Shown here: positions 8,035 to 19,373 of the stretch, in pieces
Numbering within the stretch: the first letter of the stretch is position 1
How the letters are laid out: the number at the start of each line of letters is the position of its first letter
DNA from: Roseovarius sp.
Lineage (GTDB): Bacteria; Pseudomonadota; Alphaproteobacteria; Rhodobacterales; Rhodobacteraceae
Reading direction: 5' to 3'
Length of the DNA: 64,000 nt
NCBI RefSeq assembly: GCF_027019125.1
Contig: NZ_JALUXE010000008.1
Location: 62,001 to 126,000 of the forward strand
Translations under genes and position numbers: made by a program
The notes under the pieces: model-generated
Told to the model about the DNA's origin: nothing
Seen by the model: the letters and a program-made list of their open reading frames with translations, nothing else
Databases searched by the model: none

Positions 8035-8730
8035 CTAAACCCCCACGTAGCGATCCACGAGACTGCGGTTGGCGCGCAAGTCATCAGCGGTCATCACCGC
8101 CCCGCCTGAACCATTTTCGAGAAAGGCCACCCGGTCGGCCAGATCGAGCACGGCATCAACCCGTTGCTCGACCAGGAGCACGGCAACGCCCGCCTCGCGC
8201 AGTCCGACAATGACATCGCGAATGGCGGCAATCATCGAGGGCTGCAAGCCTTCGGTCGGCTCATCGAGCAACAGAACCTGAGGCCGCAGGCAGAGCGCGC
8301 GCGCCATGGCGAGCATCTGCTGTTCGCCCCCCGAGAGGGTCTGCGCCTTTTGGCCCAGCCGTTCGCGCAGGCGTGGAAAGCGTGTGAGCACCTCTGCGCG
8401 CACCTCTGGGCCACTCTGGCGGGCCATGAGGCCGATTTCGAGGTTCTGCGCCACCGTCAGATCGGCAAAGAGCCTGCGCCCCTGCGGCACATAGCCCACA
8501 CCGGCGCGCGGCACCTCATGGGCGGGCAGGTCGCTCAGTCGCTCATCCCCCAGCCAGATCGTGCCGGACACAAGCGGCACCAGCCCCATGATCGCGCGCA
8601 TCGTCGTGCTCTTGCCCGCACCATTGCGCCCCAACAGGCAGAGGATTTCGCCCGGTTTCACCTCGAGGCTCAGATCGCGCAGCACCTGCGCGCGGCCATA
8701 GCCCGCGCTGATCCTATCCAGCCGCAGCAT
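8035..8730 (-). CDS. livF: Branched-chain amino-acid-type ABC transporter ATPase LivF
   Basis: A 231-residue ATPase of the LivF family. Walker A is GRNGAGKST, the signature motif is LSGGEQQMLAMA, Walker B is VLLLDEPTEGL, and a switch histidine is replaced by LLVEQ as usual in LivF. The start ATG 8730 gives the canonical MLRLDRISAGYG beginning and overlaps the livG stop by 17 bases; a longer frame reaching 8814 is unsupported. It is the last gene of a minus-strand unit running from the binding protein at 13230. The complex imports branched-chain amino acids, amides or urea-like substrates into the cytoplasm; the true substrate is not evident. Confidence 0.93.
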   Translation of the reverse strand: MLRLDRISAGYGRAQVLRDLSLEVKPGEILCLLGRNGAGKSTTMRAIMGLVPLVSGTIWLGDERLSDLPAHEVPRAGVGYVPQGRRLFADLTVAQNLEIGLMARQSGPEVRAEVLTRFPRLRERLGQKAQTLSGGEQQMLAMARALCLRPQVLLLDEPTEGLQPSMIAAIRDVIVGLREAGVAVLLVEQRVDAVLDLADRVAFLENGSGGAVMTADDLRANRSLVDRYVGV

Positions 8731-9436
8731 CGGGCAGCCCCCCCAGATAGGCGGCCTGTACCGCCGGGTTGGCGTGGATTTCCGCAGGCGTGCCCTCGGC
8801 CAGCACCTGACCAAAACTGAGAACCGTGATCCGGTCCGCCAGATCCATCACCACGCGCATGTTATGCTCGATGAGCAGGATCGTCGCCTCCTGGGCCACT
8901 TCGCGAATGAGGCTGAGAAAGCCGTCGATTTCACCCTCGGCCAGCCCCTGTGTCGGCTCGTCGAGGATCAGAAGGCGCGGGGATTGGGCAAGGCCCATGG
9001 CAATCTCCAAGAGGCGCTGATGCCCATAGGCCAGATCGCCCGCCTCTTGGTCTGCGCGCTCGGCCAGCCCCACCCGTGCCAGCGCGGAGTCTACCGCCGC
9101 TTCAACCGCCGTGCCGCGCAGATGCCGCCGCGCCGCCAGCGCCACGTTTTCCCGAACGCTGAGCCGGCCAAAAACCGATGTGATCTGAAACGTATAGGCC
9201 ATGCCCAGCCGCATCCGCCGATGTGCGGGCAACGCGGTGATGTCCTGTCCGTTGAAGATCACGCGCCCGGCGCTCGGGGCGATCCGCCCTGAAATCATGC
9301 CCACCAGCGTTGTCTTGCCCGCGCCGTTGGGGCCGATGAGCGCGCGGATCTCGCCTTTGGGCAGGTCGAAATCCACGCCTTCAACGGCGCGCAACCCGTC
9401 GAAATTCTTGGACAATCCCCGCGTCGACAGCAGCAT
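8714..9436 (-). CDS. livG: Branched-chain amino-acid-type ABC transporter ATPase LivG
   Basis: A 240-residue ATPase with Walker [10 protein letters not shown], signature YGHQRLLEIAMGLA, Walker B LLILDEPTQGL and the switch region LLIEHNM. The LivG-specific feature of a helical insertion between Walker A and signature is present. The start could be ATG 9436 or an in-frame GTG at 9439, both overlapping the livM stop. It forms the ATPase heterodimer with LivF. Confidence 0.93.
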   Translation of the reverse strand: MLLSTRGLSKNFDGLRAVEGVDFDLPKGEIRALIGPNGAGKTTLVGMISGRIAPSAGRVIFNGQDITALPAHRRMRLGMAYTFQITSVFGRLSVRENVALAARRHLRGTAVEAAVDSALARVGLAERADQEAGDLAYGHQRLLEIAMGLAQSPRLLILDEPTQGLAEGEIDGFLSLIREVAQEATILLIEHNMRVVMDLADRITVLSFGQVLAEGTPAEIHANPAVQAAYLGGLPDAAAG

Positions 9437-10368
9437 CACGGCACCCCCCGCCAGACCCGCCGCCGCACCTCGCCCATCAACCCCTGCGGCGCAAAGAGCG
9501 TCAGCACCACCAGCGCCACACCGGCCAGCAGCATATAGGCGGTGGTCACGCCGGAACTGAGGTCAATCAGGTAGAACATGAAGAGCGTGCCGATGAACGG
9601 CCCCAGCACCGTGCCCGCCCCGCCCAAGAGCACCCAGAGGAGCGGAAAGATCGAATACTGCACCGAGGCAAAACTCGCCCCGACATAGCCAAACAAGAGA
9701 CCATAGCTTGCCCCCGCCGCCGCCGCCATCGTGCCCGACAGGACCATGACCGCGAATTTATGCGCGAATACGTCATAGCCCAGCATGCGCACCCGTTCCT
9801 CATTCTCGCGGATCGCCACCAGCACCCGGCCAAAGGGCGACCGCACCAGCCAGAGGCAGAGCATCAGGCAGGTGCCAAAGAGCAGAAGCGCCGCCAGATA
9901 GCGGTTGCCCTCAAGGCTCAGGTCGATGCCCCAGAGCATCCGGTCCGCCTGTTGAATCACGAACCCCTCATCGCCCCGCGTCAGCGCCCCGAAGTAGAGA
10001 ACGCTGAGGTATCCCGCCTGTGCAAACATCAGCGTCACGATCATAAAGGCCACGCCCGCCGTGCGCAGCGCCAGCGCCGCCAGCACGCCCGAGACCACCG
10101 CCCCCGCCACCAGCCCGAGGATCAGCGCCGGCGCGGCACTCAGCCCCAGGTGCTGCACGCCGAGGCCCATCCCATACATGCCCGCCGCGAAAAAGAGCGC
10201 GTGGCCGAGGCTGAGCAAGCCGGTATAGCCGAACATGAGATTATAGCCCATCGCGTAACTCGCCAGCACCATCACCCGCGCCAGATTGCCGTGGTGATAG
10301 GCGGGCAGGACGAAATGCAGCGCCAGAAGCAGGGCCAAGAGCCCGACGTGCAGGGCATAGACCTTCAT
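9436..10368 (-). CDS. livM: Branched-chain amino-acid-type ABC transporter permease LivM
   Basis: A 310-residue polytopic inner-membrane protein with about eight to ten hydrophobic segments. The family motif region GYTGLLSLGHALFFAAGMYG is near residues 48-67, and GGAGTVLGPFIGTL lies near the C-terminus, typical of LivM permeases. Its ATG overlaps the livH stop by four bases and its stop abuts livG, so the four subunits are translationally coupled. It pairs with LivH to form the translocation pore. Confidence 0.93.
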   Translation of the reverse strand: MKVYALHVGLLALLLALHFVLPAYHHGNLARVMVLASYAMGYNLMFGYTGLLSLGHALFFAAGMYGMGLGVQHLGLSAAPALILGLVAGAVVSGVLAALALRTAGVAFMIVTLMFAQAGYLSVLYFGALTRGDEGFVIQQADRMLWGIDLSLEGNRYLAALLLFGTCLMLCLWLVRSPFGRVLVAIRENEERVRMLGYDVFAHKFAVMVLSGTMAAAAGASYGLLFGYVGASFASVQYSIFPLLWVLLGGAGTVLGPFIGTLFMFYLIDLSSGVTTAYMLLAGVALVVLTLFAPQGLMGEVRRRVWRGVP

Positions 10369-11291
10369 GCGCCGCGCGCCCCGAACAGGCCCTGAGGCCG
10401 AAACACCAGCACCAGCCCCACAAGCAGCGTCGCCAGTATCTTGGCCAGAGTGGGCGAGAAAAAGACCGAGATGATCCCGTCGCTCAGGCCAATCAGCACC
10501 GCTGCCAGAACCGTGCCCGGCAGGCTGCCAAGCCCGCCGATGATCACCACGATGAACGACAGCAAGAGCGGGTCCGCCCCCATCAGGTAATGCGCCTGTT
10601 GAATGGGCACGATCAGCACGCCCGCCAGCGCCGCCAGCGCCGCGCCGAGGCCGAACACCCCGGCATAGACCCGCTCGACCGGGATGCCAAAGGCCAGCGC
10701 CATCTCGCGGTCCGCCTGTGTTGCCCGCATAACAAGGCCGATGCGCGTGCGCGCCATCAGCGCCCAGACCGCGCAGAGCAGCGCCACCGCCGCGCCGATC
10801 ACCGCCAGCTTGTACGAGGTCGTGCCCAGCCCCCAGGGCCAGATCATTTGCCAGCCCTCGGCCCCATGTTCAAACCATGGGAGCGCAAGCCGCGTGTTGA
10901 ACGGCGCCTCGACAGGGCGCGCATCCGGGCCATAGCCCATCAATGTCACCTGCTGAATGATGTAGAGCAGGCCGATCGTGGCCACGATGGTGCGTTCCGG
11001 GTCATAGTCCAGCCGCTTGAGGATCGTCATGTCGGCGGCCACCGCGAGCGCCCCCACGATCAGCGGTGCCGCCACCAACGCCAATGCAAAGCCGATGGCG
11101 GGATGTTCCACCACGCTTTGCGCGATCCACCACGCCAGCACCGCGCCCAGCATGAAAAACTCGCCATGCGCGATATTGACCACCCGCATCACGCCGAAAA
11201 CGAGGCTGAGCCCAACGGCGGTCAGCGCCAGCACCGCCGCCGTGACCGCGCCTTCGAGCGTGGCCAGAACCAGATAGGGGCCTAGCTCCAT
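10365..11291 (-). CDS. livH: Branched-chain amino-acid-type ABC transporter permease LivH
   Basis: A 308-residue inner-membrane permease. Diagnostic segments are LSLVFGVMRVVNIAHGEFFMLGA near the N-terminus and IIGGLGSLPGTVLAAVLIG near the C-terminus. The start is ambiguous: ATG 11291 (MELGPYLV) is taken, and an in-frame GTG at 11303 would add four residues. No clear Shine-Dalgarno precedes either, which fits translational coupling to the preceding lipoprotein gene, whose stop lies at 11305. Confidence 0.92.
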   Translation of the reverse strand: MELGPYLVLATLEGAVTAAVLALTAVGLSLVFGVMRVVNIAHGEFFMLGAVLAWWIAQSVVEHPAIGFALALVAAPLIVGALAVAADMTILKRLDYDPERTIVATIGLLYIIQQVTLMGYGPDARPVEAPFNTRLALPWFEHGAEGWQMIWPWGLGTTSYKLAVIGAAVALLCAVWALMARTRIGLVMRATQADREMALAFGIPVERVYAGVFGLGAALAALAGVLIVPIQQAHYLMGADPLLLSFIVVIIGGLGSLPGTVLAAVLIGLSDGIISVFFSPTLAKILATLLVGLVLVFRPQGLFGARGA

Positions 11292-11304
11292 GCGGGCGGC
11301 CACG

Positions 11305-11916
11305 TCATTGCGCGGCGAACTCCAGACCGCCCATCAGGATGCGGTCATCCTCGGTCAGGGTCACGATCTGCCCATGCTTGCGCTCCAGCGCGCGGGCGAC
11401 CACCTCGTTGCGTGGCTCCCAGGTATAGTCCTTGTCCCAGGCCACGGGCGCCCAGGTCAGCCGCCCGCCCTTGCGCCAGGGGTCCAGAACGATCCCCTCG
11501 CGAAAACTGTCGCCCTTGGCGCTGATGACCGCGGTGCTGTGTTCCAGCCGAAAGGCGTTGTCGGCATTGGCCACGGCGCGGTGCAGATCGAGCGTCTGGA
11601 AATTCTCGAGCTTGAGCCGGTCCTCCATGTCCCGCGCCCAATGCCAGCACAGGCCGCGCGGTTTCAGCCCCATGTTGACCTTGGTGTTATGCACGATGGG
11701 CGGATCGGTGATCTCGTATTCCAGCGCAAGGCGGTGACTGTGTTCATAGGAGATGCGCGCGGCGCGCGCCGCCTCTTCCGGGTCTACCTGCGGCCCAAGG
11801 TCAAGGATCGCCGCAGCAAGGCGCGTCACATCCTCGGCCTCGGGCGGTGGGGGCGGCGCGCCGCACCCCGCCAGAACCGACGACACCAGACCTAATAGAA
11901 CAAGCCTCCGCTTCAC
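11305..11916 (-). CDS. Predicted lipoprotein with cysteine-hydrolase (transglutaminase/papain-like) signature
   Basis: A 203-residue protein starting at GTG 11916. MKRRLVLLGLVSSVLAGC has a lipobox (LAGC, Cys18), so the mature protein should be membrane-anchored in the periplasm. It contains three spaced motifs typical of papain/transglutaminase-like folds: GLCWHWARD (Cys90), EHSTAVIS (His126) and VLDPW (Asp145). That arrangement suggests a Cys-His-Asp hydrolase, but I know no characterised homologue. It is placed between the binding-protein gene and livH, inside the transporter unit and on the same strand. This position suggests a role in releasing or processing the transported substrate (inference). 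Confidence 0.8.
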   Translation of the reverse strand: MKRRLVLLGLVSSVLAGCGAPPPPPEAEDVTRLAAAILDLGPQVDPEEAARAARISYEHSHRLALEYEITDPPIVHNTKVNMGLKPRGLCWHWARDMEDRLKLENFQTLDLHRAVANADNAFRLEHSTAVISAKGDSFREGIVLDPWRKGGRLTWAPVAWDKDYTWEPRNEVVARALERKHGQIVTLTEDDRILMGGLEFAAQ

Positions 11917-11943
11917 GCTATCGCCCCGCTTGCCAAACCCGTC

Positions 11944-13230
11944 TCAGAGCGGCTGAGCCGTGTAATCCACCTCATCGGGATAGAGCGTATCCTCGATCGA
12001 GGTGCGATGCACGCGCACCAGCTTTCCGCCTTCTACCCGGCTGATATTCTGGTGGCCAAAGACCTGATGCGTCTTGCCGTTGAAAATCTTGTCGCCCTGC
12101 GGATGTGCCAGGCTCTCGGGCAGGGTGGTCATCGCCTCGACCGCCTCGATCAGCGCGGCGCGGTCCTGCGGCCCGGTATAGCCTGCCGCCTCCATCCCCG
12201 CCTTGATCACATGCAGCGTTTCCCAGCAGCCGAACATATGCGCATAGGTGGCCACGTCACGCGGATCACTGACCGATGCACCGTGTTCATTGACGCCGAC
12301 CGCCGTGCGATAGGCGGTTTCGTATTCGCTCTGATCCGGTTGCTGGTCGCGGCACATCCCTTCCCAGAAATAGCTGTTTTCAAGGAATTCCAGGCCGGGG
12401 CTGTCAATCGCTACCGCTTCCAGACTGTCGATAAAGCCAAAGAGCGCCGGACCCTGCCCGCCAAAGAATTCGCCCAGTTCCTTGACGAAGGTCAGCACGG
12501 CGGGTCCGACCATGACGTGATAGAGCACCTCGGTGTCACGCGGGATCTTGGGGAAATACTTGGTAAAGGATGTCTCGGACGGCGGGATCGCGATATGCGC
12601 CAGCACCTCGCCGCCCTGCGCCTCGATCGCCTGGGTAAAGAAATCGCGGTGATCGTGGCCGAATGCGAAATCCGGAAACACCATCGTGACCTTCTTGCCC
12701 AGATTGGCCGCCACATAGGGGGCCATCGCCTGAACCTGGCTCTTCACATCGGTGATGCCCGGTTGCAGCGTGTAGCGGTTGAGCATGCCAGAGGCGACGT
12801 GATGCCCCTCGGAGACCACGAAATACGGCAGCTTCAACTCGCCCGCGCGCGGCGCAGAGCCGATCACGACATGGCTGAAGAGCGTGCCAAAACCGATGTC
12901 GCAGCCATGTTGATTGGCGAATTTCTCGACCACCTCGGCGCCGCGCTTGGGGTCGGTGCCGTCATCCTCGGCCACGATCTCGACCATGCGGCCATTGATG
13001 CCGCCGCCCTCGTTGATCAGCTTGACCGCTGCCTGCGTGGTGCGGTCATACCAGCGGCCATAGGCCGCGCCGATGCCGGTGCGATGCACCTGAAAGCCGA
13101 TCTTGATGGGCGCTGCGGTCTGCGCATGGCTGTAACGCGCCCAAAGCGGCAGGCTCGCCGCCGCGATGCCGCCGGCCAGCGCCCCGCGCCGCGTGATGCC
13201 GGTTTTCTGGCCAGGTTTCAGGGTATTCAT
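11944..13230 (-). CDS. ABC transporter periplasmic substrate-binding protein (LivK family, Tat-exported)
   Basis: A 428-residue precursor. The N-terminus TRRGALAGGIAAASLPLWA contains a twin-arginine-type signal, with cleavage probably after SHAQ. The mature domain follows the Peripla_BP_6 pattern (IKIGFQVHRTGIGAAYG, INEGGGINGR, VEIVAEDDGTDP). The start ATG 13230 has an excellent GGAGG site. It heads the livHMGF unit and sets its substrate choice; the sequence suggests the broad amino-acid/amide/urea group without specifying which. The Tat signal implies folding before export. Confidence 0.9.
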   Translation of the reverse strand: MNTLKPGQKTGITRRGALAGGIAAASLPLWARYSHAQTAAPIKIGFQVHRTGIGAAYGRWYDRTTQAAVKLINEGGGINGRMVEIVAEDDGTDPKRGAEVVEKFANQHGCDIGFGTLFSHVVIGSAPRAGELKLPYFVVSEGHHVASGMLNRYTLQPGITDVKSQVQAMAPYVAANLGKKVTMVFPDFAFGHDHRDFFTQAIEAQGGEVLAHIAIPPSETSFTKYFPKIPRDTEVLYHVMVGPAVLTFVKELGEFFGGQGPALFGFIDSLEAVAIDSPGLEFLENSYFWEGMCRDQQPDQSEYETAYRTAVGVNEHGASVSDPRDVATYAHMFGCWETLHVIKAGMEAAGYTGPQDRAALIEAVEAMTTLPESLAHPQGDKIFNGKTHQVFGHQNISRVEGGKLVRVHRTSIEDTLYPDEVDYTAQPL

Positions 13231-13323
13231 CGCGCATCCTCCAGAGATCAGTCGCAGTCAGAGGGCAAATGCCGCACCTGCACACCTTGCGCAACCCCCT
13301 CGGGGTTGTCCAGCGCTTACATG

Positions 13324-14694
13324 TCACGCCCCGCGCGGCGTGGCGAGGAGCCAGAGGCCAAAGACCGTATACGCCACCATGAAGAGGGCGAGCGGCACCT
13401 GACCCAGCACCGCGCGCGCCCGCCCATCCCCCGCGCGCATCGCCAGCGCATGCGCAAGCAGGATAGCGATGACATGGCCCATGACCACCGTTCCCGCCTG
13501 AGTCATCCAGATGATCTTGACCGGGCCGGGCGTGTTGAGAAACCCGGCGGAAATCGGGTGCGCTGCAAGGCCCAGCGCCCGCGCGAAGGCAGCCAGAACA
13601 TATTGCCCATCGACCAGAAACGCAGTCAGGTAATGCGCGATATGATAGGCCAGCGCGATCGGCAGGATCGTGGGTGCATAGAGGCAGAACAGCCCGCGCA
13701 AGGGGCGCGGTTGCCCCCCCGCCAGCCGCTCGCCCAACCAGAGGGCGCCGGCAAACACCCCTATGAGGGCTGCGTTGGATGCCAGAAGGCCCAGTAAATT
13801 GGGGAGAATGACCGCCGAGCGCCCCGGAAATTCCAACGGGTTGATCCCCAGCAGACCGAGCCAGAGAAAGGTCTCGTTCATCCCGTCAAAGCTGCCCGAT
13901 CCCAAGAGGACGAGGCACAGAACCGCCAATCCCGGACTGGTCCTTGGCCCGGTCAATATCTGCCACCCGGATAGCCCTGCGGACATATAACCTTTTGAAA
14001 GACCAATGAAGGAAACCCGGCCATAGATCCGCATCAGCACCGTGATCGCCTCGCCCCGGACCAGCCAGACAGGGCCAAAGAGCACCAACCCGAGCAGCAT
14101 CGCATACCAGTAGAACCCGACCACCACCGCCAGCCGCCCCGGATCGGTCGGGGCCGGATCGGCCATGAGAAATCCGCAAAAGGCAAGGAAACCCAGAACA
14201 CCGGGCCAGTAGCCCAAGCCGCGCGGATACCGCAGCGGCGCGCGCATCCCCGTGAGGCGGCGCAACAGGGCCCCCACACCCACCCAGGGATTGATCCAGC
14301 GCCAGAGATCGCCGACCAAACCCTGAAGCGTGACCAGCACAATCCAGAACACCACCCATATCGCCAGCGGCAGCGGGTTGACCCCCGGATCGCCCGGCCC
14401 CACCAGCCCGCGCCAGACCAGCCACCCAAGTAAGGCTGTCACCGCGAGGTTGAGGCCATAGCGCATGACAAGAGGGGTGTGCAGGCGAAATAGCCTGACA
14501 GGCCGGAACAGCCGTTCGGCGAATGTCCCCGGCAGAATGGCCAGAAGCGCCACGGTCAGCGCCACGGTAACGCCCCCGGCGACCATATAGACAGTCGTGG
14601 GCAGCAAGAGGACAAAGCCCTGTTCGCCCGCATGCGCCCGGACCGCCCCCGCCGTCAGCGCCCAGACCATCCCGCCCAGCATGATTGCGCGCAT
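13324..14694 (-). CDS. Polytopic membrane protein, about 12 transmembrane segments, unknown function
   Basis: A 456-residue, very hydrophobic protein with an N-terminal signal-like segment (MRAIMLGGMVWALTAGAVRAHA) and roughly eleven or twelve further membrane spans. Database entries of similar layout in Alphaproteobacteria carry the label 'fenitrothion hydrolase' by old transfer; I would not trust that label. No catalytic motif is visible. Histidines cluster near residue 345 (AYHIAHYL), which could coordinate metal or haem. It lies 93 bases from the ABC binding-protein gene and on the same strand, upstream of it, so co-transcription with the liv unit is possible. Confidence 0.75.
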   Translation of the reverse strand: MRAIMLGGMVWALTAGAVRAHAGEQGFVLLLPTTVYMVAGGVTVALTVALLAILPGTFAERLFRPVRLFRLHTPLVMRYGLNLAVTALLGWLVWRGLVGPGDPGVNPLPLAIWVVFWIVLVTLQGLVGDLWRWINPWVGVGALLRRLTGMRAPLRYPRGLGYWPGVLGFLAFCGFLMADPAPTDPGRLAVVVGFYWYAMLLGLVLFGPVWLVRGEAITVLMRIYGRVSFIGLSKGYMSAGLSGWQILTGPRTSPGLAVLCLVLLGSGSFDGMNETFLWLGLLGINPLEFPGRSAVILPNLLGLLASNAALIGVFAGALWLGERLAGGQPRPLRGLFCLYAPTILPIALAYHIAHYLTAFLVDGQYVLAAFARALGLAAHPISAGFLNTPGPVKIIWMTQAGTVVMGHVIAILLAHALAMRAGDGRARAVLGQVPLALFMVAYTVFGLWLLATPRGA

Positions 14695-14776
14695 GCGCCT
14701 GTCCCCGATATTTCCGCGCTGAGAGTCTGACCTTTCCCCGAGGCATGGGAAAGGGGCAAATCGCCCCGGACATGCG

Positions 14777-14803
14777 AAAACCCCCGCACCAGAGGCGCGG
14801 GGG
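14777..14803 (-). terminator. Rho-independent terminator of the acidic-protein gene
   Basis: A 7-bp stem CCCCCGC / GCGGGGG (plus-strand arms 14781-14787 and 14797-14803) is followed on the minus strand by TTTT. It lies about 30 bases past the stop codon at 14835. Confidence 0.8.
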
Positions 14804-14834
14804 CGTTACCTTTCACCACACAAGGACGTTGCGT

Positions 14835-16898
<2,064 letters not shown>

Positions 16899-17046
16899 AA
16901 TGTGCGCTCGCTTTGCTTGCCTGCAAAGACAGGGTTTACCATGACGCCATAGACCAAAGCGGCCCGATTCTTAGATTTTTACCGTATCATTTCGTGTTCA
17001 GAATGTGACATCAGGTACGTTAACGCAACGATAACAGGTAAGTTTG

Positions 17047-17742
17047 ATGATTGTTCGCGAAACAGAACCGGTAATCCTGATCGGCGGGGCCTCTCTGCCG
17101 GAAGGACAGGTTGACCATGCGCTCAGGCTTGCCCGGATCGTGATTGCCGCCGATAGCGGGGCCGACGCCGCGCTGGCACATGGCATCACCCCGCAGGCGG
17201 TGATCGGCGATTTCGACAGTATTTCACAGTCGGCCCGCGCCACGATCCCCGATGCCGTGCAATATCCGGACCCCGATCAGGACACGACGGATTTCGAGAA
17301 ATGCCTGGGCGCGATTTCGGCCCCGCTCATTCTTGGCCTCGGGTTCTGTGGCGACCGGATGGATCACCAACTGGCGGCCTGCACCGCGCTGGTGCGTCAT
17401 CACTGGCAACGCTGTATTCTCCTTGGCGCGCGCGATCTGATGTTTCTCTGCCCGCCCTCGCTCAACCTGCCGCTGCCAGAGGGGTGCCGCGTCTCGCTTT
17501 TCCCGATGGGGGCGGTCGAGGGGGTGTCGCAGGGGCTGAAATGGCCGATTGGCGGGCTCAATCTTGCGCCGGATGGGCGTATTGCCACCTCGAACGCGGC
17601 GCTCGGGCCAGTGCATCTGGCGGTGACAGCGCCCAAGATGCTGGTGATCCTGCCGCTCGAGATGCTCGACATCACGATGGCGGCGTTGCGCGCAACGATT
17701 GCCCACTGGCCCGATGCCGCGAGAGGGAGTGATCGCGCATGA
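17047..17742 (+). CDS. Thiamine diphosphokinase
   Basis: A 231-residue cytosolic enzyme of the TPK family that converts thiamine plus ATP to thiamine diphosphate. Visible family motifs are IAADSGAD (residues ~32-40), VIGDFDSIS (~54-62) and PDQDTTDFEKCL (~75-87), followed by the C-terminal TPK beta-barrel region. ATG 17047 is taken as the start; a TTG three bases earlier is possible. Its stop overlaps the next gene by four bases. No THI-box (TPP riboswitch) consensus is visible upstream. The coupling to a transporter suggests a salvage unit. Confidence 0.9.
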   Translation: MIVRETEPVILIGGASLPEGQVDHALRLARIVIAADSGADAALAHGITPQAVIGDFDSISQSARATIPDAVQYPDPDQDTTDFEKCLGAISAPLILGLGFCGDRMDHQLAACTALVRHHWQRCILLGARDLMFLCPPSLNLPLPEGCRVSLFPMGAVEGVSQGLKWPIGGLNLAPDGRIATSNAALGPVHLAVTAPKMLVILPLEMLDITMAALRATIAHWPDAARGSDRA

Positions 17743-19373
17743 CCCTGACACAGCGCCTGATGACCTGGGCCGATGCGGTGGTCTTTGACCTGGTTCGGCA
17801 AATGCGCTGGACCTTCCTGCCGCCCCTGATGGTCTATTTCGCCGCCGGGTTTTCCGGGCTGACGATGATCGTCGGCACATTCTTTGTGAAAGAATATCTC
17901 GATCTCTCGGCGGCCTATCTGGCGGGGCTGGCCTTCTGGGCGGGGTTGCCATGGGCGCTCAAGATGCCGCTGGGGCATCTCGTCGACATTATCTGGCGGT
18001 GGAAATGGCTGTTGATCTATCTCGGTGCCGGGCTGATCGGGCTGTCGGTGCTGATCATGTATCTGCTGCTCACCCAGACCGAGGCGATGGTGGCGATCAT
18101 GCCCATGGCGGCGTGGTATGTCACCTCTTACATTCTGGCGCCTTGCGGGCTGGTCATCCAGGACGCGGTGGCCGATGCCATGTCGGTCGAGGCGGTGCCG
18201 CGCTTTGACGCGGAGGGGCGGGCGATTGACGTGGATACGGCGCGGGCGCTGCATACCACGATGCAGACGCTGGGGCGCTTTGCGCTGATTTCCGGCACGC
18301 TCGCGGTGGCAGCCCTGAACATCTACATGTTCGCGGGCATCGAGGATCTGGGGCCGGATGCCAAGCGCGCGACCTATGCGCTGATCTACCTCGCGGCCCT
18401 CTCGATTCCGCTGGTGTCGGTGTCGGGGGTGCTGTTGGCGGCGTGGCAGAAACACCGCCTGCGCCGGGGCCTGCGCCAGAGCGGGCTGAGCGAGGCGGAG
18501 GCGGACACGCTTTTCGAGCGTCCGAGCGAAGAAACGCGGGCAAACCCGTGGTATTTCATCGGCGGCGCCGGCTTCGTGGCGCTGTCGCTGACCATCGGCC
18601 TGGGCGACATCGCCTATGGGCAAGAGATCATCTTTGCCGGGTCCATGGCGATCGTGCTCTTGCTCATGCGTCAGCTTGTGGCGGTGCTGCCGGTGGCGCA
18701 GGCGCGCACGCTGGTGGGCACGGCCGTGATCATCTTCATGTTTCGCGCCACGCCGCGTCCGGGCGATGGCTATACGTGGTTTTCCATCGACCTCCTGGCG
18801 TTCGATCAACAGTTCCTGTCGGTGCTGTCGCTCATCACCTCGGTTCTGACACTGGCGGGCATGGTGATCCTGCGCCCGCTGATGGCGCATCGCAGCATCG
18901 TCTATATCGTGGTCCTGCTGACCTTGGCCGGGGGGGTGCTGTCCCTGCCCAATATCGGGCTCTACTACGGGGTGCAGGAGGTGACGGCGGCGATGACCGG
19001 CGGCATCGTCGATGCCCGCTTCATCGCCATTCTGGATACGGCCATAGAATCGCCCTTGGGGCAGGTCGCCATGATCCCGATGCTGGCCTGGATCGCGCGC
19101 AACGCGCCGGAGAATCTCAAGGCCACCTTCTTTGCCGTGATGGCGTCCTTCACCAATCTCGCCCTCTCGGCAAGCTCGCTGCTCACCAAATATCTCAACG
19201 AGGTCTTTGTGGTGACGCGCGAGGTGCGGGATGCCGCCACGGGCCAGATCACCACCCCGGCGGATTACAGCGCCTTGGGACTGCTTCTGATCACGGTCAC
19301 GGCGGTCACGGTGGGCCTGCCGCTCTTGACGGTGGCCGTCATTCAACGCTCACCGCTGAGGAGCCGGGATTAG
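17739..19373 (+). CDS. BT1/folate-biopterin-family (FBT) MFS transporter
   Basis: A 544-residue polytopic inner-membrane protein with about 12 hydrophobic segments. The family pattern is visible: [20 protein letters not shown], then [16 protein letters not shown], with the loop acidic residue of the GHLVD motif, and a split second half with an internal hydrophilic insert near residues 245-270. BT1 members carry folate, biopterin or related heterocycles. Its start codon overlaps the thiamine kinase stop (ATGA), so both are made from one message. This makes thiamine or a precursor a plausible substrate (inference). It ends convergently, overlapping DUF1285 by four bases. Confidence 0.82.
   Translation: MTLTQRLMTWADAVVFDLVRQMRWTFLPPLMVYFAAGFSGLTMIVGTFFVKEYLDLSAAYLAGLAFWAGLPWALKMPLGHLVDIIWRWKWLLIYLGAGLIGLSVLIMYLLLTQTEAMVAIMPMAAWYVTSYILAPCGLVIQDAVADAMSVEAVPRFDAEGRAIDVDTARALHTTMQTLGRFALISGTLAVAALNIYMFAGIEDLGPDAKRATYALIYLAALSIPLVSVSGVLLAAWQKHRLRRGLRQSGLSEAEADTLFERPSEETRANPWYFIGGAGFVALSLTIGLGDIAYGQEIIFAGSMAIVLLLMRQLVAVLPVAQARTLVGTAVIIFMFRATPRPGDGYTWFSIDLLAFDQQFLSVLSLITSVLTLAGMVILRPLMAHRSIVYIVVLLTLAGGVLSLPNIGLYYGVQEVTAAMTGGIVDARFIAILDTAIESPLGQVAMIPMLAWIARNAPENLKATFFAVMASFTNLALSASSLLTKYLNEVFVVTREVRDAATGQITTPADYSALGLLLITVTAVTVGLPLLTVAVIQRSPLRSRD

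Noticed and set aside
17020..17034. CtrA-like site TTAA-N7-ATAA upstream of the thiamine kinase gene
   Set aside because: One mismatch from TTAA-N7-TTAA and no cell-cycle gene adjacent; likely chance in a short AT-rich promoter gap.
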